Under the pieces are notes generated by a model that worked only from the letters and a program-made list of their open reading frames with translations, ran no database searches and was not told the DNA's origin. Shown piece by piece: positions 13,901-27,660 of a DNA stretch of 64,000 bases. Both the position numbers and the translations under genes were made by a program. Source of the DNA: Paragonimus westermani. Its lineage: Eukaryota; Platyhelminthes; Trematoda; Plagiorchiida; Troglotrematidae. The stretch covers positions 44,182 through 108,181 of the forward strand of contig QNGE01000110.1 in assembly GCA_008508345.1 (NCBI GenBank). The letters run 5' to 3'. Each line of letters begins with the position of its first letter. Position 1 is the first letter of the stretch.

Positions 13901-16900
13901 AAAACTGCATACAGTTAAGAGACCATCACTGGCTCTATTCTGTGCAATCGCTGAGCGCAAGCATAAACCACTGCTGAATGACACTGAGCGTTTTCTTACG
14001 AAATTTGGATTGTACGTATTTTACGGTGCAGGTCAGGGTCACGCGAGCGCCATTTCACTTTGTAGCCGACGCTTAGCGCCTCATGTCGAGTTGGATGAAA
14101 AGTTGGATAACCGAGAGGAATAGTTCCCTTACTGATGATCTGCTTTCATACTATAATTAAACAAGCACCATTAAGTCATGCATCTATTAAATAAGACGTA
14201 CTCTATGCTGAAAGCTTAGCTTTGAGTTAGCGGGAGAAGATAGAAAGGACTGGTAGCCCACAAATATTGTACAGTTCAACATGGCTAGCACTTCCAGCAA
14301 GTAGTAAAGTGGCTGATTTTACCTGCATACTGTGAGCTAAGCGTACGGAGTTAGTTGAGGCACCGGGGTGTACCCCCTGTAACGCCTCTAATTAAGCTTG
14401 GACAATGTAATTATCTGACTCGCAGGAAAAAGTACTTCGATGAGAGAGGCTATAAAGAGGAGTGAATTTTGCAGCAGTAACAATGCGTAGGAAAATGATA
14501 GCAGTGACTTGTGGGTCTGCAACTGTTTGACACATGCATCACGATAAAACCTTGTTGATGAGCGCCGTTTTGGTAGCCGAAAAAGTCGACGTGTCAATAT
14601 CTGGGAGTTTTTGGCAGCAGACACAAGTGTCAAGCTAAGGATCCAGTGTTTAAGAAACTGTTCTCACTGTGTGTAATTTATACCGGCCCTTACCTGACGT
14701 ATAGAGGAATAGTAGCTATTAGAATTCAAAACATCAGTTGCTGTCACATTATTTACACCACAGTGGAGTGCAGTCTGAGAAGGAAAGTTTGCTTATATGA
14801 CGGTTTCTCTGTACCATGAAGTAAGATTTGCAGAAACAAAGTAGAACTTCTGTGCACTGATAAACAAAAGGAACTGTCCATTTTAAATAAGATTTTGAAA
14901 TTCTGAGATGGATTCATTAACAAACAGACGGGCAAAATACTGAAAGTAATATCACATGTAACGGCATTTTGCAATTTCCTTATGCTAGACAAAGCCATGA
15001 TCAAGAATAACCACACCATAGTAAAAATTGATGGGAAATGCTATGTTTGATCAAAACTAATTTTTTCTGTATTAGTTGTAACATGATATTCAGAAAGAAG
15101 GGAAGATTACGTTCAAACGCTTAGGTTGGCTTATTCCAACTGTGTTCAGGGTACTTACACCTTGCTGACCACCGTGTGCAGAAGTCGCTCATATGGATAG
15201 TGAAATAAACACGGTCGTTTTTCACTTCTACGTACAGACTGACGCTCCCCACAAATGTTAAAAGGCCAGCCAGCAAAAGATATTTGTCTCTTAATGGAGC
15301 AGGCAGACGCCAAATTACCGCTTTATTTGTAAACTGATAATGTGCTAGGTTGCCTGTCCGTTTGGGCAGTTGTTGCATTTTGTAATTTTGCGTCTTGTTT
15401 CACTTGGCCGAATAATTGAATAAATCATCATTTTTGCTGTATTCTATATCAGTCGTTTTGGCCACATGCAACGGCAAACCAATGGCCAAAACAAGATAGA
15501 TGGCATAAATAGGTTAAATAGATACTTACCTTCTTATCATATTCTGTATGTCCGTTTGTCGCTGCAATGTTCTGTGGTATATAAAGTTCAGCGGCCCTTT
15601 AGAAGGGGTTACCCAGAATGAAATAAAACTTGTAAACGATGTGCGTCTTTTGCTGGCAGTTGTCTTCTCTGCAAATCTTTAGAGATGTACCCTCGTGACC
15701 AAACATAAAAAGCAAACCTCGCTGGCGACTCTGTTGTTAACTATTCAGCAAACGCAAGTTACGCTTGACTGCGCTGCCAGATCGACCAGTGCTAATCTCA
15801 AACATTCAATGTGAGACATTGTCAGATGATTTTGCCATCTAACCTTTCAACTATAAACACAAACTGGAAGCAACTTACACGAAGTGCAGATTAGTAATAA
15901 TGAAAACCCGTTTTAACAATACTATCAGTTGCACAATACTGTCGCATCAGTGAAAATGATCAGTCATAATTTCTCTAACCTGTAAGGATTTAGACGAACT
16001 CTCAGATAACAGCAGTCACAGTTCCGAAATGTAGCTGACCTAATAGTCAGTATTTCATTATATTATTTGCTGCTAACACCACTACGCAATATATCTTGTT
16101 GAACAATAAACACTGACCTATACCAGTTCTTCAACACCATGCTATCGACGATGAAATTAACAGGTAATCACATCGGACCCAAGGGGATTTAACATTTTTT
16201 AGGAACAGATAATGCATTCTTGGAATGATCATAAGATCTTTTACACAAAAATGCGATCCACTGTACCACATACCGCTTAACGTAATCATTGTCCAGCTCC
16301 ATCTAATGACTAACATAAGATCATTTCTGCTGTTATCCATAGATCTGTTAAAATATTTGCCGTAAAACGTGATTGAATTTTGTCTTAATCTACAGGTTGC
16401 AATTTCAAAGGACGCTCAAAATTGGGAACACTAAGTAGCACCAGCTTCAGAACGTTTTCATAGACACCGAACTATCTAGTGTGTATGGTTCACTATCAAT
16501 ATTACAGCTCTTAGCAATCTCAAGGCACAACTAGATGCTGGCACGTCATTATGATGAGAGGCTTTGTAGACCAAGTCATGTATTTGTTTCAGTGGATGGC
16601 GTACAAAGTAAAACACTTAAACACTTGCCAAAGTGGGGATGGTGGCGGGATCAGCACATATATCAGCTAACAAATACGCCATAAGTGAAGTTTGCCTTAC
16701 TCAATGCAACTGAGTTTCGCAGCTCTTCTACACGATTTCTTCCCATTTTATAATTTCCAATCATTACGTGGTCGCCGTGTCGTAATGAACAAAAAAGGAT
16801 TATGAGTTTATTTTACTTTATTGTTATAACGTAGTATCGTAGTACGCCACCGTATCATTATATCATTCCGTTGCACCACATACGGCAGTGTCAGTGCCGT

Positions 16901-18630
16901 CAAATTCTAGTAACAGCTGCCCTGTACAACAGTACCAGTTTAGGATTCGCTTACTTAAGATATTCGAACAACCTGCAACAACGCTAACGTTAAGTCATCC
17001 AACTGAAGCCCGTTGAAACAAATGAAACCGATCCGATCCACACACGTCAGGAATGAACCTGCCAACCAACCGTGCATACTATAGCACGTTAGAGGCGCCC
17101 ATCGCAGTCGGCACTAAACGGTGGACGATGAGTACTCATACAGAGAAATTAAGGTTTGCATCCCTTTAGTATGTCAATTCATATGGTTAATTTCATAGTA
17201 CCAACTAAGCCACTAATCCAAAGCCCAAAGGTAAGACTAAATTCATGTCACATTTGATATGGTGGAGTATTCAGTATGCCTCTTCATTTGACAACACGCT
17301 GTGTAGCGTAATACTCCGATGTCTTAACTTTGAATAGTCAGGGAGCTCGAATATGAAATAAAAACTCCTACGTAACTAAGCAGTTCTGCTTCACAGTAGA
17401 AGGAATGGGATTCATGAATGTGCATCAGTATCATCACTAAATGGTATCAGTGGCGCACACAAAACCATAGCATTTTTAGCTGATTAGTCCAGTAAAAAAA
17501 CGAAGAACTTAGCAAAAGGCCGGAAATTATAATTCTGTTCAGCCCTAATTGTGCAACGTCAACTCACTTTGAATAATCCGTCATCTCAACGGGTTTTTGT
17601 CACCAACCTGTGTATAGGGTTAATTCTGCCACCTGTCAGAGAATAGAACAATTATTCTTACGTTACCGTAGCACTCATGACATGAGACAGTACCCTCTTA
17701 AAGTAAAACACCTTTATTCTCAAAATGGGCTCACATTACGAAGCGTAATGCGGACAGTTGAGGACACTACAAAGGGAGATAAAACTCATGAAACTCATGA
17801 CGGTCGGATTGAGGGTGCTAACCCACCCACTTCGACATTTATTCAAAATCTAAAGTTAAAGATGTACCGTGGTTCAATTATCAATTAAACAGTAACAGCA
17901 ACACAGAAGGTCACTCTTCACGCCAATTTGTCCATCCGTTAATAGTCGTCGGTAAAGTAACACCAAGCGTTCACCTGCAATTCTAGCATGAATATTAGTT
18001 CGTATTCAGGTCATCTACTCGCAACCAATTTTCAGCTGTAACACAGAATTGGAATGTCTGCTGATTGTCAGGCAATTTGTTTCCATGCACACAATGAGCA
18101 AAATTCGCAAACAGTGCGAATGATTGAGACGATCGATTTATCATATGGAACTAATAGCTGTAATTTGTCCCATATTGTTTTTACTTTTTATCAGGGAGAA
18201 GCTTGTCCGATTAATTTTCTCGTATGATAAGAAGTCTTTGTGGGATTCTCGCAATCAGTCCAATCGTCCATCGTCTACATGGTCATTTGTTTTCATTAGC
18301 AACAGTGAACACCTTGTATTGAAGTCGTACATTAGAATATGTCAAACTTATTAACGGAAGGCAGACAGGTCCTCTCAAAAAGATACGAGAGATTCTTATG
18401 CGTTTTCAAACTACAAATGATGTAAAAATAGCACCAAATTTCTTGAGGTTTCCACCAGCCGGCATGAGATCTTTGACAACGTGAGCTCCTATTGCAGTGC
18501 TTGCTGCCAGTAGAAACTCTGTCGGTTAAAAAGAAATCATTCGCTGCCCATCGGCCACAGACAGAAAGTGAACTCACTTATTTAGTGCAAACTTGTCATC
18601 AAGCAAAATTCATGACAAAGATTGCGATCA
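10980..18630. other. No recognisable gene
   Basis: Long AT-rich stretch. A CpG-containing block occurs around 13.6-13.75 kb (with an isolated B-box-like string) and another at 17.0-17.1 kb. The 93-codon frame at 17.61-17.89 kb begins near an acceptor-like TGTATAG but contains a short tandem duplication and no motif. Nothing can be assigned. Confidence 0.45.
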
Positions 18631-18638
18631 GTTAAGTC

Positions 18639-18914
18639 ATGGCAGAATTAAACCGAAACTTGGAATTGGATATTCAAGTTTATGAAGTGTGTGTAGACCG
18701 AAATACTCGTGAGAATGAATCACAATATGATAGTTTATCTGCTGTGTGGAAAACAACTGGATGCAGTGGGTTACCAATACACAAACAAACGATTTATTCA
18801 AAGTGCACTAGTAAACAGTCGATATTTGCCCGATATTTCATACAGAGCAGAGCAATTCAAACTGAAATTCTCGGTGCAAACTTTTCACATCATATGTGGA
18901 AAGACTTCCGGTGA
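18639..18914 (+). CDS. Hypothetical ORF / candidate exon, unknown product
   Basis: ATG at 18,639 in fair context (GTCATGGCA) opens a 91-codon frame. Its first two thirds look protein-like: charged, with spaced cysteines, and containing YDSLSAVWKTTGCSG. This loosely recalls a 'Y..L...W...GC.G' pattern I have seen in repetitive extracellular invertebrate proteins, but I cannot name a family. A second frame (18.71-18.99 kb) is also open across the same DNA, which weakens the case. No good acceptor was seen upstream. Confidence 0.22.
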   Translation: MAELNRNLELDIQVYEVCVDRNTRENESQYDSLSAVWKTTGCSGLPIHKQTIYSKCTSKQSIFARYFIQSRAIQTEILGANFSHHMWKDFR

Positions 18915-20480
18915 ATTCCGAAGTCCTCATAGTTGTGTTTGTGAATTTTGCATAAGTTATAGTTCGATGGCAATCGTCGAGTTTCGATTTTAAGACAACC
19001 ATCAAAAATATTCATTGAAAACAAAGGACGTCCTTCAATGTCAGATTCAAAATAACAGATGAGTTATATAAATCGGCTCTATGTGTTAACCAACATATAG
19101 ATTTCTAAGTTGCTGTATTATCCGTACGTTCACTTTTCTTGTTAAATATATTCATCGTGATATCTTTCGTTGCTTCGTTGCATGTCTGACCTTTGTTTAT
19201 ACCGGAGATGAAAGATAATAACCTCCTACAGAATTAATCATCACGCGTTATGTGACATTCCGCTGTTTGAAACTTACCGCGATAATATTAGCCAGATTAT
19301 CAGTAGGGAGTTTATTACGTGGCTTTGCTTCTCGGACAACTCAACCTTTATGCGTACGCCTCGGGTGTTGTTGCCGACCACATCTTCCTATCCAAGCTGG
19401 CTATTACAATGACTGTGCCAGCCGGATTCGCTTCGAACTACATCTGAATACCTATGAAGTTCTAGTCATGTAAGCGTTTCATGGTATTTCAAAACTTTTT
19501 GCAACCATGTTCGCGTGCGCTTCTCCTTACGTAAATCCAGGTGGATCCTATTGCGATATAAATAAAAACTCACGATATTAAACAGCAACGAACAGTAATA
19601 AAATTTGGCTAACGTCTAATTTCATAACGTTTTTCCTTGCCTCGTCGTTTATTCCCTGCATCCCATAGATGTATATGCAATGGTTATGTGAACAATTTCT
19701 GAAACTGAATATTCTCCCATCCGGAATAAGCGGAGTTACTTTTTGTCCTTAAACTTGGAACACTCTTTCAGTTATTGCTATCGAAGTCTTGGTTGATACA
19801 ACTGAAACTACCGTAATGTAGAACGATTTGTTCCTGGCACAAAACCATGTAGAAATTACTTTCATCTAATTATTAAGGTATCGCCCAAATTGGCGCAATG
19901 AAGTAATAAGCAATATAAAATCACCTAACACGGGTACTAGAAAATAAATGTTTAGTAATTTGTGGCGTTATACTGAGACCAACAAATAACAGTTACATAG
20001 AGAAAGAATCAATATTGCTATGGAGCATCTGCGACCACCGCTTATTTTATTATGCAGGACTGTTTTAAATCTAGTTTGGAATGTGTAACTGTATTGCTCA
20101 CGGAAACCGCCAGGTTTGGTTCCATGAATAAAAAAAGATAAATTAAAAAGATTCAGCAGATCGTATTGCGAAGCGGTTGGATGACGTTTGAGGGGCTGAC
20201 GAAGAGGCATATAATTAACCCAGTAACCTGAGCCCGAATTTATCCTGAATAACTGCGAAATCCAAACACTTTAATGACAGAGCGTTGGTAGAGTTGCACG
20301 CGTCCAAAAGTGTCCAAATTGGTGTGACTCCGCTTAAGTGAATTGATCAATTTTGAGTGATAAGGCACATTTTCGTCTCCGTTCCAACTAAAGTTTTGTA
20401 TACAACCATTTTGGTAAAGAAATCGGCCAGACGAGTAGTTTTTCAACGGGTGCAAGTATGCCCGTTTAAGAATGGGAGTT
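18915..20480. other. No recognisable gene
   Basis: Only short frames are present. The 74-codon frame at 19.25-19.47 kb is GC-richer than its neighbours but carries no recognisable motif. Confidence 0.4.
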
Positions 20481-20482
20481 AG

Positions 20483-21043
20483 ATGGTTAAGCACATGTGG
20501 GCTAAATTTTTAGAATGCTCTTTACTCGCATGGCATTTTATTCCTAAATTTGTTTCCCTTGGAAGTGTTACTTGTAAGCAGCACGAAGCTCAGAGATGGA
20601 GAAGTTTCTATTTAGTTTCTAACCAACCCAATAAACTTCCAAACGAAGATATTCCGAAGGACATTGCAAAGATGTCCGTTTTGTTGTATGTTGGTTTATC
20701 AATTTTCTATTCTGCTGTTAGTATACGTGAGTGCATCCCTGCTGGTGTCATCGCAGGTGCGATGGTTACCAGCCTAAATAATGTTGGCACAAAACTGAGT
20801 AGAAGCGGGCGTGCATTCCAAATATTCACAAAAATCAAAGTGCTCCTCAATTTTCATTTTCTGATAACCCGTTGTGTAACAAAAAACCTGCATAAAAATT
20901 TAATTCTGCTGCATTTTGTGCTGTTAGGATTTGAAATTCGGTCATTTCCGTACTCTGATCCATCCGTATATAAATTTAGCGTAGACTTGTTTTGTCCCAA
21001 ACTGATTAATTGTATATTGTCCATTTTAACACTACAGCATTGA
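20483..21043 (+). CDS. Longest ORF in window, hypothetical, possibly spurious
   Basis: A 186-codon frame begins with ATG at 20,483, immediately after an in-frame TAG, and ends at 21,043. The predicted product has a hydrophobic middle (around residues 70-98, including LLYVGLSIFYSAVSI) that could be a membrane segment, and a Leu/Phe/Ile/Lys-rich C-terminal third typical of translated AT-rich noncoding DNA. No motif or family is recognised. In AT-rich DNA of this length a single frame of this size is somewhat unexpected but possible by chance. Confidence 0.22.
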   Translation: MVKHMWAKFLECSLLAWHFIPKFVSLGSVTCKQHEAQRWRSFYLVSNQPNKLPNEDIPKDIAKMSVLLYVGLSIFYSAVSIRECIPAGVIAGAMVTSLNNVGTKLSRSGRAFQIFTKIKVLLNFHFLITRCVTKNLHKNLILLHFVLLGFEIRSFPYSDPSVYKFSVDLFCPKLINCILSILTLQH

Positions 21044-21049
21044 TAAAAT

Positions 21050-23440
21050 CTCTCTTTGTCAAGAGTCAGGTCGGTTTTGAAAAAAGACGAGAGGACGAGT
21101 GTTTATTTGAAACCATTACCTGTTTATTATCTTTCGGGATGGTGCTGAATACTAGATAGTAGAAACCAGTTCCTTCAACTCATAGCGTTGGAAAAGCAAC
21201 CCTGTTCGCACCATCCATCAGTCCGATAATTTTAGCTCAGTAGGGATGATTTATGCTTCGGTCGGTTGGAAGCATAGAGGATAAGGCAGCTTAATTATAT
21301 GAACTAACTTACTGCAAGTAAGCACAAGATGAAATACTCTAACCTCAGTCGTCTGGCTTTTGCCACAGTAACATTATATGAGCTAATCTGTATATTTACC
21401 CAGCCGCGTAGATCACGAAACGTGATCGATTAATGCAAACGTCACGACTCACATCTGCCAAAAGTTTGGTGATCTTCGCCGCCAAAAGACAAATAACTAA
21501 AATACAAGCAAATTTTCTATCGACATAAGAAGTTGCATGCAGACGCACATGTATCAAGAGAACAGGGTTCTACTCAAGAATGTTTTGTACACCGTTTTGA
21601 AGAGCATTCGACTGATAAATTCCCCTTGAGGGACAGATTAGCAAACATAGGTTACTGCTCTAAACTAACGATCAGTTCAACAAATTTTGAGAAGAAAGCT
21701 AAATCATCCCCGTGATGTATGTAACTTATTTTCAACAATATATTCGCTGAACACCCTCTCCTTGCTTCGATCGTCGGAAAGTGGAAGGTCCTCTTTAGAT
21801 AAACAGACATGAAACTAATCCAACTGGTAATTTGTCCCGTGCTTGGTTGAGTTATGTGAGAGGCCCCTCTAACGACCAATTTTGTCATTTGACTGAACTG
21901 TTATATTGAAGGTGAAAGGCATTATGAGGCTAGCTGTGGTAATCATTCAAAATACAATACTGATTTCCGTCAGGTCGTTCGTTATCTTTGTTTTTTCACT
22001 TCCATAAAGACGTCAGAAATGTATTTTATCGATCTACTTTTTCAATTTGTTCAATTCAACCACTTTCGTGAATTTTCTTCAACAGTTATTTAGACGGCTT
22101 TCATAATCGTCTATACTGCTTCTCCGTAAGATGCCCATTAGAACATAAATCGTAGGCTAATATGCGCCAGAAACACAACTCACTCGGAGATAAATTTAAT
22201 GCCCGTGGTGTAATCTCATGGGCGATATTATACTGCCAAAGTTGATGGCTTCTACACTAACGCGTCTGTTAAAACTGTGATGCAGGGAAACGAGCACATT
22301 AATATTACGTTAACGTATAGATGTGTCAAAGTCTATAATTTGTGTTACCAACTGATGAAAATTCTTTTAGGTACTTACATCGGTATTTTGGAACAAGTCT
22401 GTTCACGTTCTGGCAAAGATGTGTAATTAACTTGCTAGCTTTTACTATCGAATTTTCAGTCAGTATAACCTATTTATCGTACAACCGTGCATAGCTCAGT
22501 GTCACATATCTGCAAACAATATATTTCAGTCACTCTCGATTCACCTAGCCACTCACGTAACGCATGTTATATCATAAGGCATCGCAAAAAAAATCAGTTT
22601 AAATGTTCTCTTCAAAATTAGTTTATGTACAAATGGTCAACTGTAGCCTGCAATGCATTCGCCTGTGGATGGGGAACACTCTTAAATGTAAAGTAGTTTA
22701 CCACTCCAAGATGAATAAGATGTCTGAAGGATACCAAACATCCAAGCATCTACTGCGGGGGAAAATGCACGCCAAATCGCCAAAAACCGCTAAACATCTC
22801 GAGTAACGACATTAGAAATATATGTTTTTCGGTCATAAACCATGGCTGTCAAAACAGTAGGACTTTCAAAGTAAGCGGCTCGACCCTCAGTGTGCGCGAA
22901 CTCCCGAGCAATCCTGTAGGTCTCAAGTTGCAGGTTATGCACACGTATATTTGTACATGTGTACACGGCGCATTTTCAGAAGAGGCGCTAATTAACGTAG
23001 ACACAAATAAATTGTCATATATAGTTTCTTCGTCCTTTGTTAGGTCAACTGCTCGCCTAAGCAGAAAAGTTCGTTTACAACACTCCTAAGAAAGGCCACC
23101 CGAGTTGATTGAAACGTGGAATATTGAAACCTGCTTTTAACGTTGTGTTACTCTCCATCTGTTCATCAACAAATCAGCCTAATTTAACAATCACTCTGAA
23201 CGAGTTGATTACGCCGACCTGGATAATTCAGTAGGCCTCTCTCACAAGTGACACGTACGGTTGAAACGATCAAGTACAAACTGCTGGCATGAAATGAAAA
23301 TGTATGGCACACTGACGGATATATAGAACTGGGGAACATCATACGCCGCTTACAGTTTTGGTAACGCGCTAGTGAAATGAAATGGCACAGTGAAATCGAA
23401 ACGACTATAAAGTGTCACAGTTTCCACTGAAAAAAATAAT
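21050..23440. other. No recognisable gene
   Basis: Short frames only. The 68-codon frame at 22.60-22.81 kb is lysine-rich but has no motif and no splice context. Confidence 0.4.
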
Positions 23441-23446
23441 TCTCAA

Positions 23447-23917
23447 TCAGTATTCCACTAGTGTACAAATCTGTTTCGTTCCCGGATGTTGCTGTTTATT
23501 ATCCATTGATTGATGAGAAATTTGTCGCGATAAATAGATCCGACGAAGAAGTGACATAATTTTACCTCGTCCATTCGCAATCACTGATGTCCATTTGTCC
23601 CTAGCCCTGAGTTTTCTTTCAAACATCGAAGTGCTCGCTGAGACGTTTCTCAAAGGTCAAGTGCTATGGACCGTGCACCGTGACGACCGAAACTCTGGGA
23701 AAGTCGATCCGAGCTAAACTGTTCCACTTAAAATACCCAGATAATTATAAATCACCACAGTATTCGGATCGGTCGCTAACCCGAACTGTTCGGAAGGTCT
23801 GTGCTGTCGAATACCTCCGATTGAGCTCCTCAATTTGAAATCCCCTGCATTGGTCTGGATTCTAGATTTTGTTTCCGGATGGACAATTTTGTGACCAGTG
23901 ACGTATACTTCGGCCAT
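23447..23917 (-). pseudogene. Coding-like minus-strand interval with two in-frame stops, unknown product
   Basis: On the minus strand an ATG in good context (AGAAATGGCC, at 23,917) opens a frame of 67 codons. After a stop at about 23,714 and a second about 57 nt later, the same frame continues for another 68 codons to 23,447. Only two stops in about 157 codons is unusual here. Both parts look protein-like: the first contains MAEVYVTGHKIVHPETKSR, and the second has a basic stretch including GRGKIMSLLRRIYLSRQ. It could be a decayed ORF from a mobile element or a pseudogene, or two exons with a small unrecognised intron. No family is recognised. Confidence 0.35.
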
Positions 23918-24002
23918 TTCTGATATTAGACACTTTTACGATCGGTTTCAGCATTTATCACGATTACAATTGAGCGTTCGCTTACTTTAGCCGCGCGTAG
24001 TG

Positions 24003-24060
24003 GTACCCAGTGGCGCATCGGTAAACACGGTTGCCTCAAGAAAGCCTGACCGGAATCCAA
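24003..24060 (+). repeat. tRNA-like SINE head with damaged B box
   Basis: TGGCGCATCGG at 24,010-24,020 is a good A-box match (TRGCnnAGnGG). It is followed by GGTTGCCTCAAGAAAGCC, a possible anticodon-arm hairpin, then CCGGAATCC, where the B box appears to have lost about five bases. The layout parallels the module at 40.90-40.96 kb, so both probably belong to one tRNA-derived SINE family. It is not a functional tRNA. Confidence 0.45.
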
Positions 24061-27000
24061 ATACATGTCGTATCAAGGCCATGCGTTTCTGACAAACAAG
24101 AGCAAATGCAAGTGGAGTGCTTCATTTCGAACAGTGACCAACTTATCTGAATACGATAATTGCAATCTGTTACGCGAAGTGTTCGACGTACATTACGACT
24201 TTCTCCTATCATCGTGTTATTCCCAGTTCATAAGCAAGTGAATCCGAACTACCGCTTAATCAGTTATACTACTTTGCTGTAAATATGCTTGACCTCACAA
24301 AATCTTTAACGACACTTTTGATTGGAACCGAGTCAGAAGTAATCGGTTGGTCAGTCATTGTATCGGCCCATATATTTTCTCAACGTAAACCGTAAATGCT
24401 ACCTACTCCTAGGCAATTCTACCGGTATCTAAAGTAAATTTCGGGAAAATTATGACGAAATCAACTCCATATTCCGGTTTCTGCTCTGCCGGGAGTTATA
24501 GTTATCATTTTGGCGAAAGTTCACTACACGTGGGTGCATTCAAACTTTGGGGAACTTTCCGGTATTTGACATGCCATCATTTCTAGTCATTTATTCAGCA
24601 TTCATAGGTGCCTAATGAAATCGTGGAAGTTACAAGCCGTGGTGGCTTGCAGTGTAACACAGATGGTTGCAGGTGCCAAGAAATTGTATTGTTTTTACTC
24701 GTCTTGTTATATGGTTTGATAATGATATATCCATAACATTGTTATTTTAGGGTATGTAGTACCAATTTCGACTACAGTTTTAAAGGTGCAGGTAGCTGGT
24801 TGTCCTAAGTTTATCCTTTCTAAACTTTGTCGCTACTACAACATGAGTATATGACGGTTTAAAATGTTCATCCTCATCGGGAATAGGTACGTCGTTTTCT
24901 GGGTTGCTTTCCTTTACTCCATTTCATTAAAACAGTGGAAAGGCAAACGATAATATATGTAGTCCTATGGAGTTCCGAAGCTAGAAGCACACAAGTTAAG
25001 CGGAGTGAATTAAGTGCGAAAGGAAACCGCCATTTATAGCACCAGGCCTAACATCCTGAGCATACAGCAAAGTACTTCCCAATAGTATGTTTACTGGTTG
25101 CAAGAAACACGTAGAATATCTTCACATAGCATGGTAAAGATGAGGCTAACCGGATATTGTTCTATTTAGTTTTTCAGGATGCACTCTATGCATGGTTCTC
25201 TTCACCTCCTGTATGTTTCCAGTGTGTAAGTTTCACACACCCTGACTGCTTTCAACAAGCGGCTGGTGAGCTTGACCTCAATGCTAACATTCAACAGAAG
25301 TTTTCTAACTGACGCTTCAATGATTTCAGCACATGTCTCTATCTTCTTACTTCATTGACAATGGTACCCACAACCGCGCCAAATTTCAGCTACATATACG
25401 TTTCTCAGTCTAATATCAACACGGTCGATTTAATATCTGAACAGTTGGACTACGTTGTATACTTCAGGCTGGTCACTTCGTTTTGGTGTAGCGGCATGGA
25501 CACTCAGACTCAAAGAGACCAAAACGGGTGTGATACATTATAAAGTGACAAAACTCGCAACAGCATACTTCTGACCAACAACTTGCGACTTAATACAACA
25601 CAATCAACGGGGATTTTATTTGGTCAAACATCACTAACCCTATTCAAACACTGGCTTTTCGCCAGCTATCGTAGGGCCACACGTTCACCGATCTACTGAA
25701 GTCCACTCGTTGGTTCTGCCATCAATGCGGTTCTCACTGGATGTGCGGGCAGTCACTGCACTAGTGGTAGGATGCGGAGAATGAGAAGAAGATAATTCAG
25801 TGGTGGACACGCAACCCTATAATCATCATCGGTATTTCGTCGCAGGTATCCACCATGCACTGCTTTTTAAGGTCAGGTGAGTGCACTCATTCTAGTCTTC
25901 TTCGCGGCCCAATTTAGCAATGTAGTTTGATTTCTTCTCAAAAACTTATTCAAACATATGGGAAGTGGGCTACAACGTTTTCCCTACTGCGAGTAGGCGG
26001 TCAGCGACATATGAACATTCTCCACTGTGAATAACTTTTCAGAAAAGTACCCCATGTTTGTGCACTGCAGTATTTGCAGGCAACCACTGAAATAAAAACC
26101 ATTCCGTACCACTTTGTGCACACATTACTAAAAAATCTTTGTCAAACCGAAACTTTCAACATGAGTTTTTGTCAATAAACCAAACATTTGGCGCGCTGAT
26201 AGTTTAGACTCTATCGTGCACTTATTGGAATTTTCTCTATACCTCAAGGTAAACATTGCTTCGTGGAGTTAGCGAACCCACACTGTGGACAACTTATCTT
26301 CCGCATCACCTGGCCGTCGATAAATAGGTAATGTTCAGGATAAGGTAACGAAAGGTTGGTACGTTGTTTTATTGCCATGAACTTACCAGTAGTCGACCGT
26401 TTGTTATAAACCCAAAAATTATGTCTTATCAGTAGAGTATTTTTTGTTCTTCCTTACGCAAATCATATATTAAAGTGAATGAACGTCATGAAAGTGATTT
26501 GATAGTGACAACCGTAGGACGGGTTTTACTTCCATCATTGCTACAAGAGTGGTTGTTCCATTTCTTCCATCCAATGGTTTTTTGTGATCATGTTTACCCA
26601 CGGATATCCCTTTAAGAATTTACAGCCTAATTCCACGAATCTCATGTAAGTCCTCCCACAGTACATGAGTAATCAATAGTACGAAAGGCTGCCCTACTCA
26701 GAACGTGAAATACTATGCTTTCGTTATTGCCTGCCTTTCGGGACAAGTGACGGCGAAGTCGATAGAGTAGATGAATATAGCCCCAAGATTATTCGAATAA
26801 TGAGTTGGTTCGAAGTAGTGAAACGGATGTTGGTTTTCAGCACATTTTTAGGGGAGAATATGCAAGACAAGGATTCTTCGTCCAGCCCGTAAAGTGAGTC
26901 AAAACCAGCTTTACATCGTCAGTCAAAACAGGAAAAATTCAGACACCAATCAAAAACATCAAAGACACCTAATTTTCTTCTGAAACTTTTCATTCTACTC

Positions 27001-27660
27001 AAGGATCTGTTGAGCAGGCACTAGCAGTACCATTGTTGTAATTCAAAGTGAAAATTGCCATCTATATATTGAAAAATGGTTTACGCTCCCTACAATACCT
27101 AATCGCTTGCAAGTAGTGGGTAGGAATAGAAACCGCAATTCCACACGAATTTTTCTACAAGGCCTCGTCAATGAAACGGTGAAAAATCGACTGTCTCTCC
27201 CAACCTACTTATAAGCACGATGAACAATCGACGGGTCGGTCAGTAAAATACATTCTCACATACAGGTTCATCCAACTTGTTGGTTGCAGAAACTAAGCTC
27301 GCGTCTAAAACTGGAACTACTTTTTAATTCATTAGAAAAATGCTAAAGATTATGGTTCAGATATCACGTCTGCGCCACACAATTAATAGAAACGGCCGGA
27401 AGGCATCTTGTAAAATGTCCGGAGTTTATTCCATTCCATTAATTACGTCCACAAACAACAAACTCAAACAAACAGTTATGATGTCAGTGGCATACAACAC
27501 ATTGGATTCATGAATTAGACCACAAGGTCTGTAACAAAAACAGCTATTTTAGTCTGAATTCAATTTTTAACAACAATGTCGGCAGAACAAAACGCTTTCT
27601 TTGTTTGTGAGTATCAGAAAACGAACAAACGATCACTGAGTTTCATGTGACTAGACAAAC
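24061..27660. other. No recognisable gene; GC-richer unidentified block at 25.62-25.88 kb
   Basis: Apart from a 62-codon frame at 25.36-25.54 kb without motifs, nothing coding-like is seen. The block at 25,620-25,880 is GC- and CpG-richer than its flanks and may be an old repeat, but no second copy was found in the window. Confidence 0.4.
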
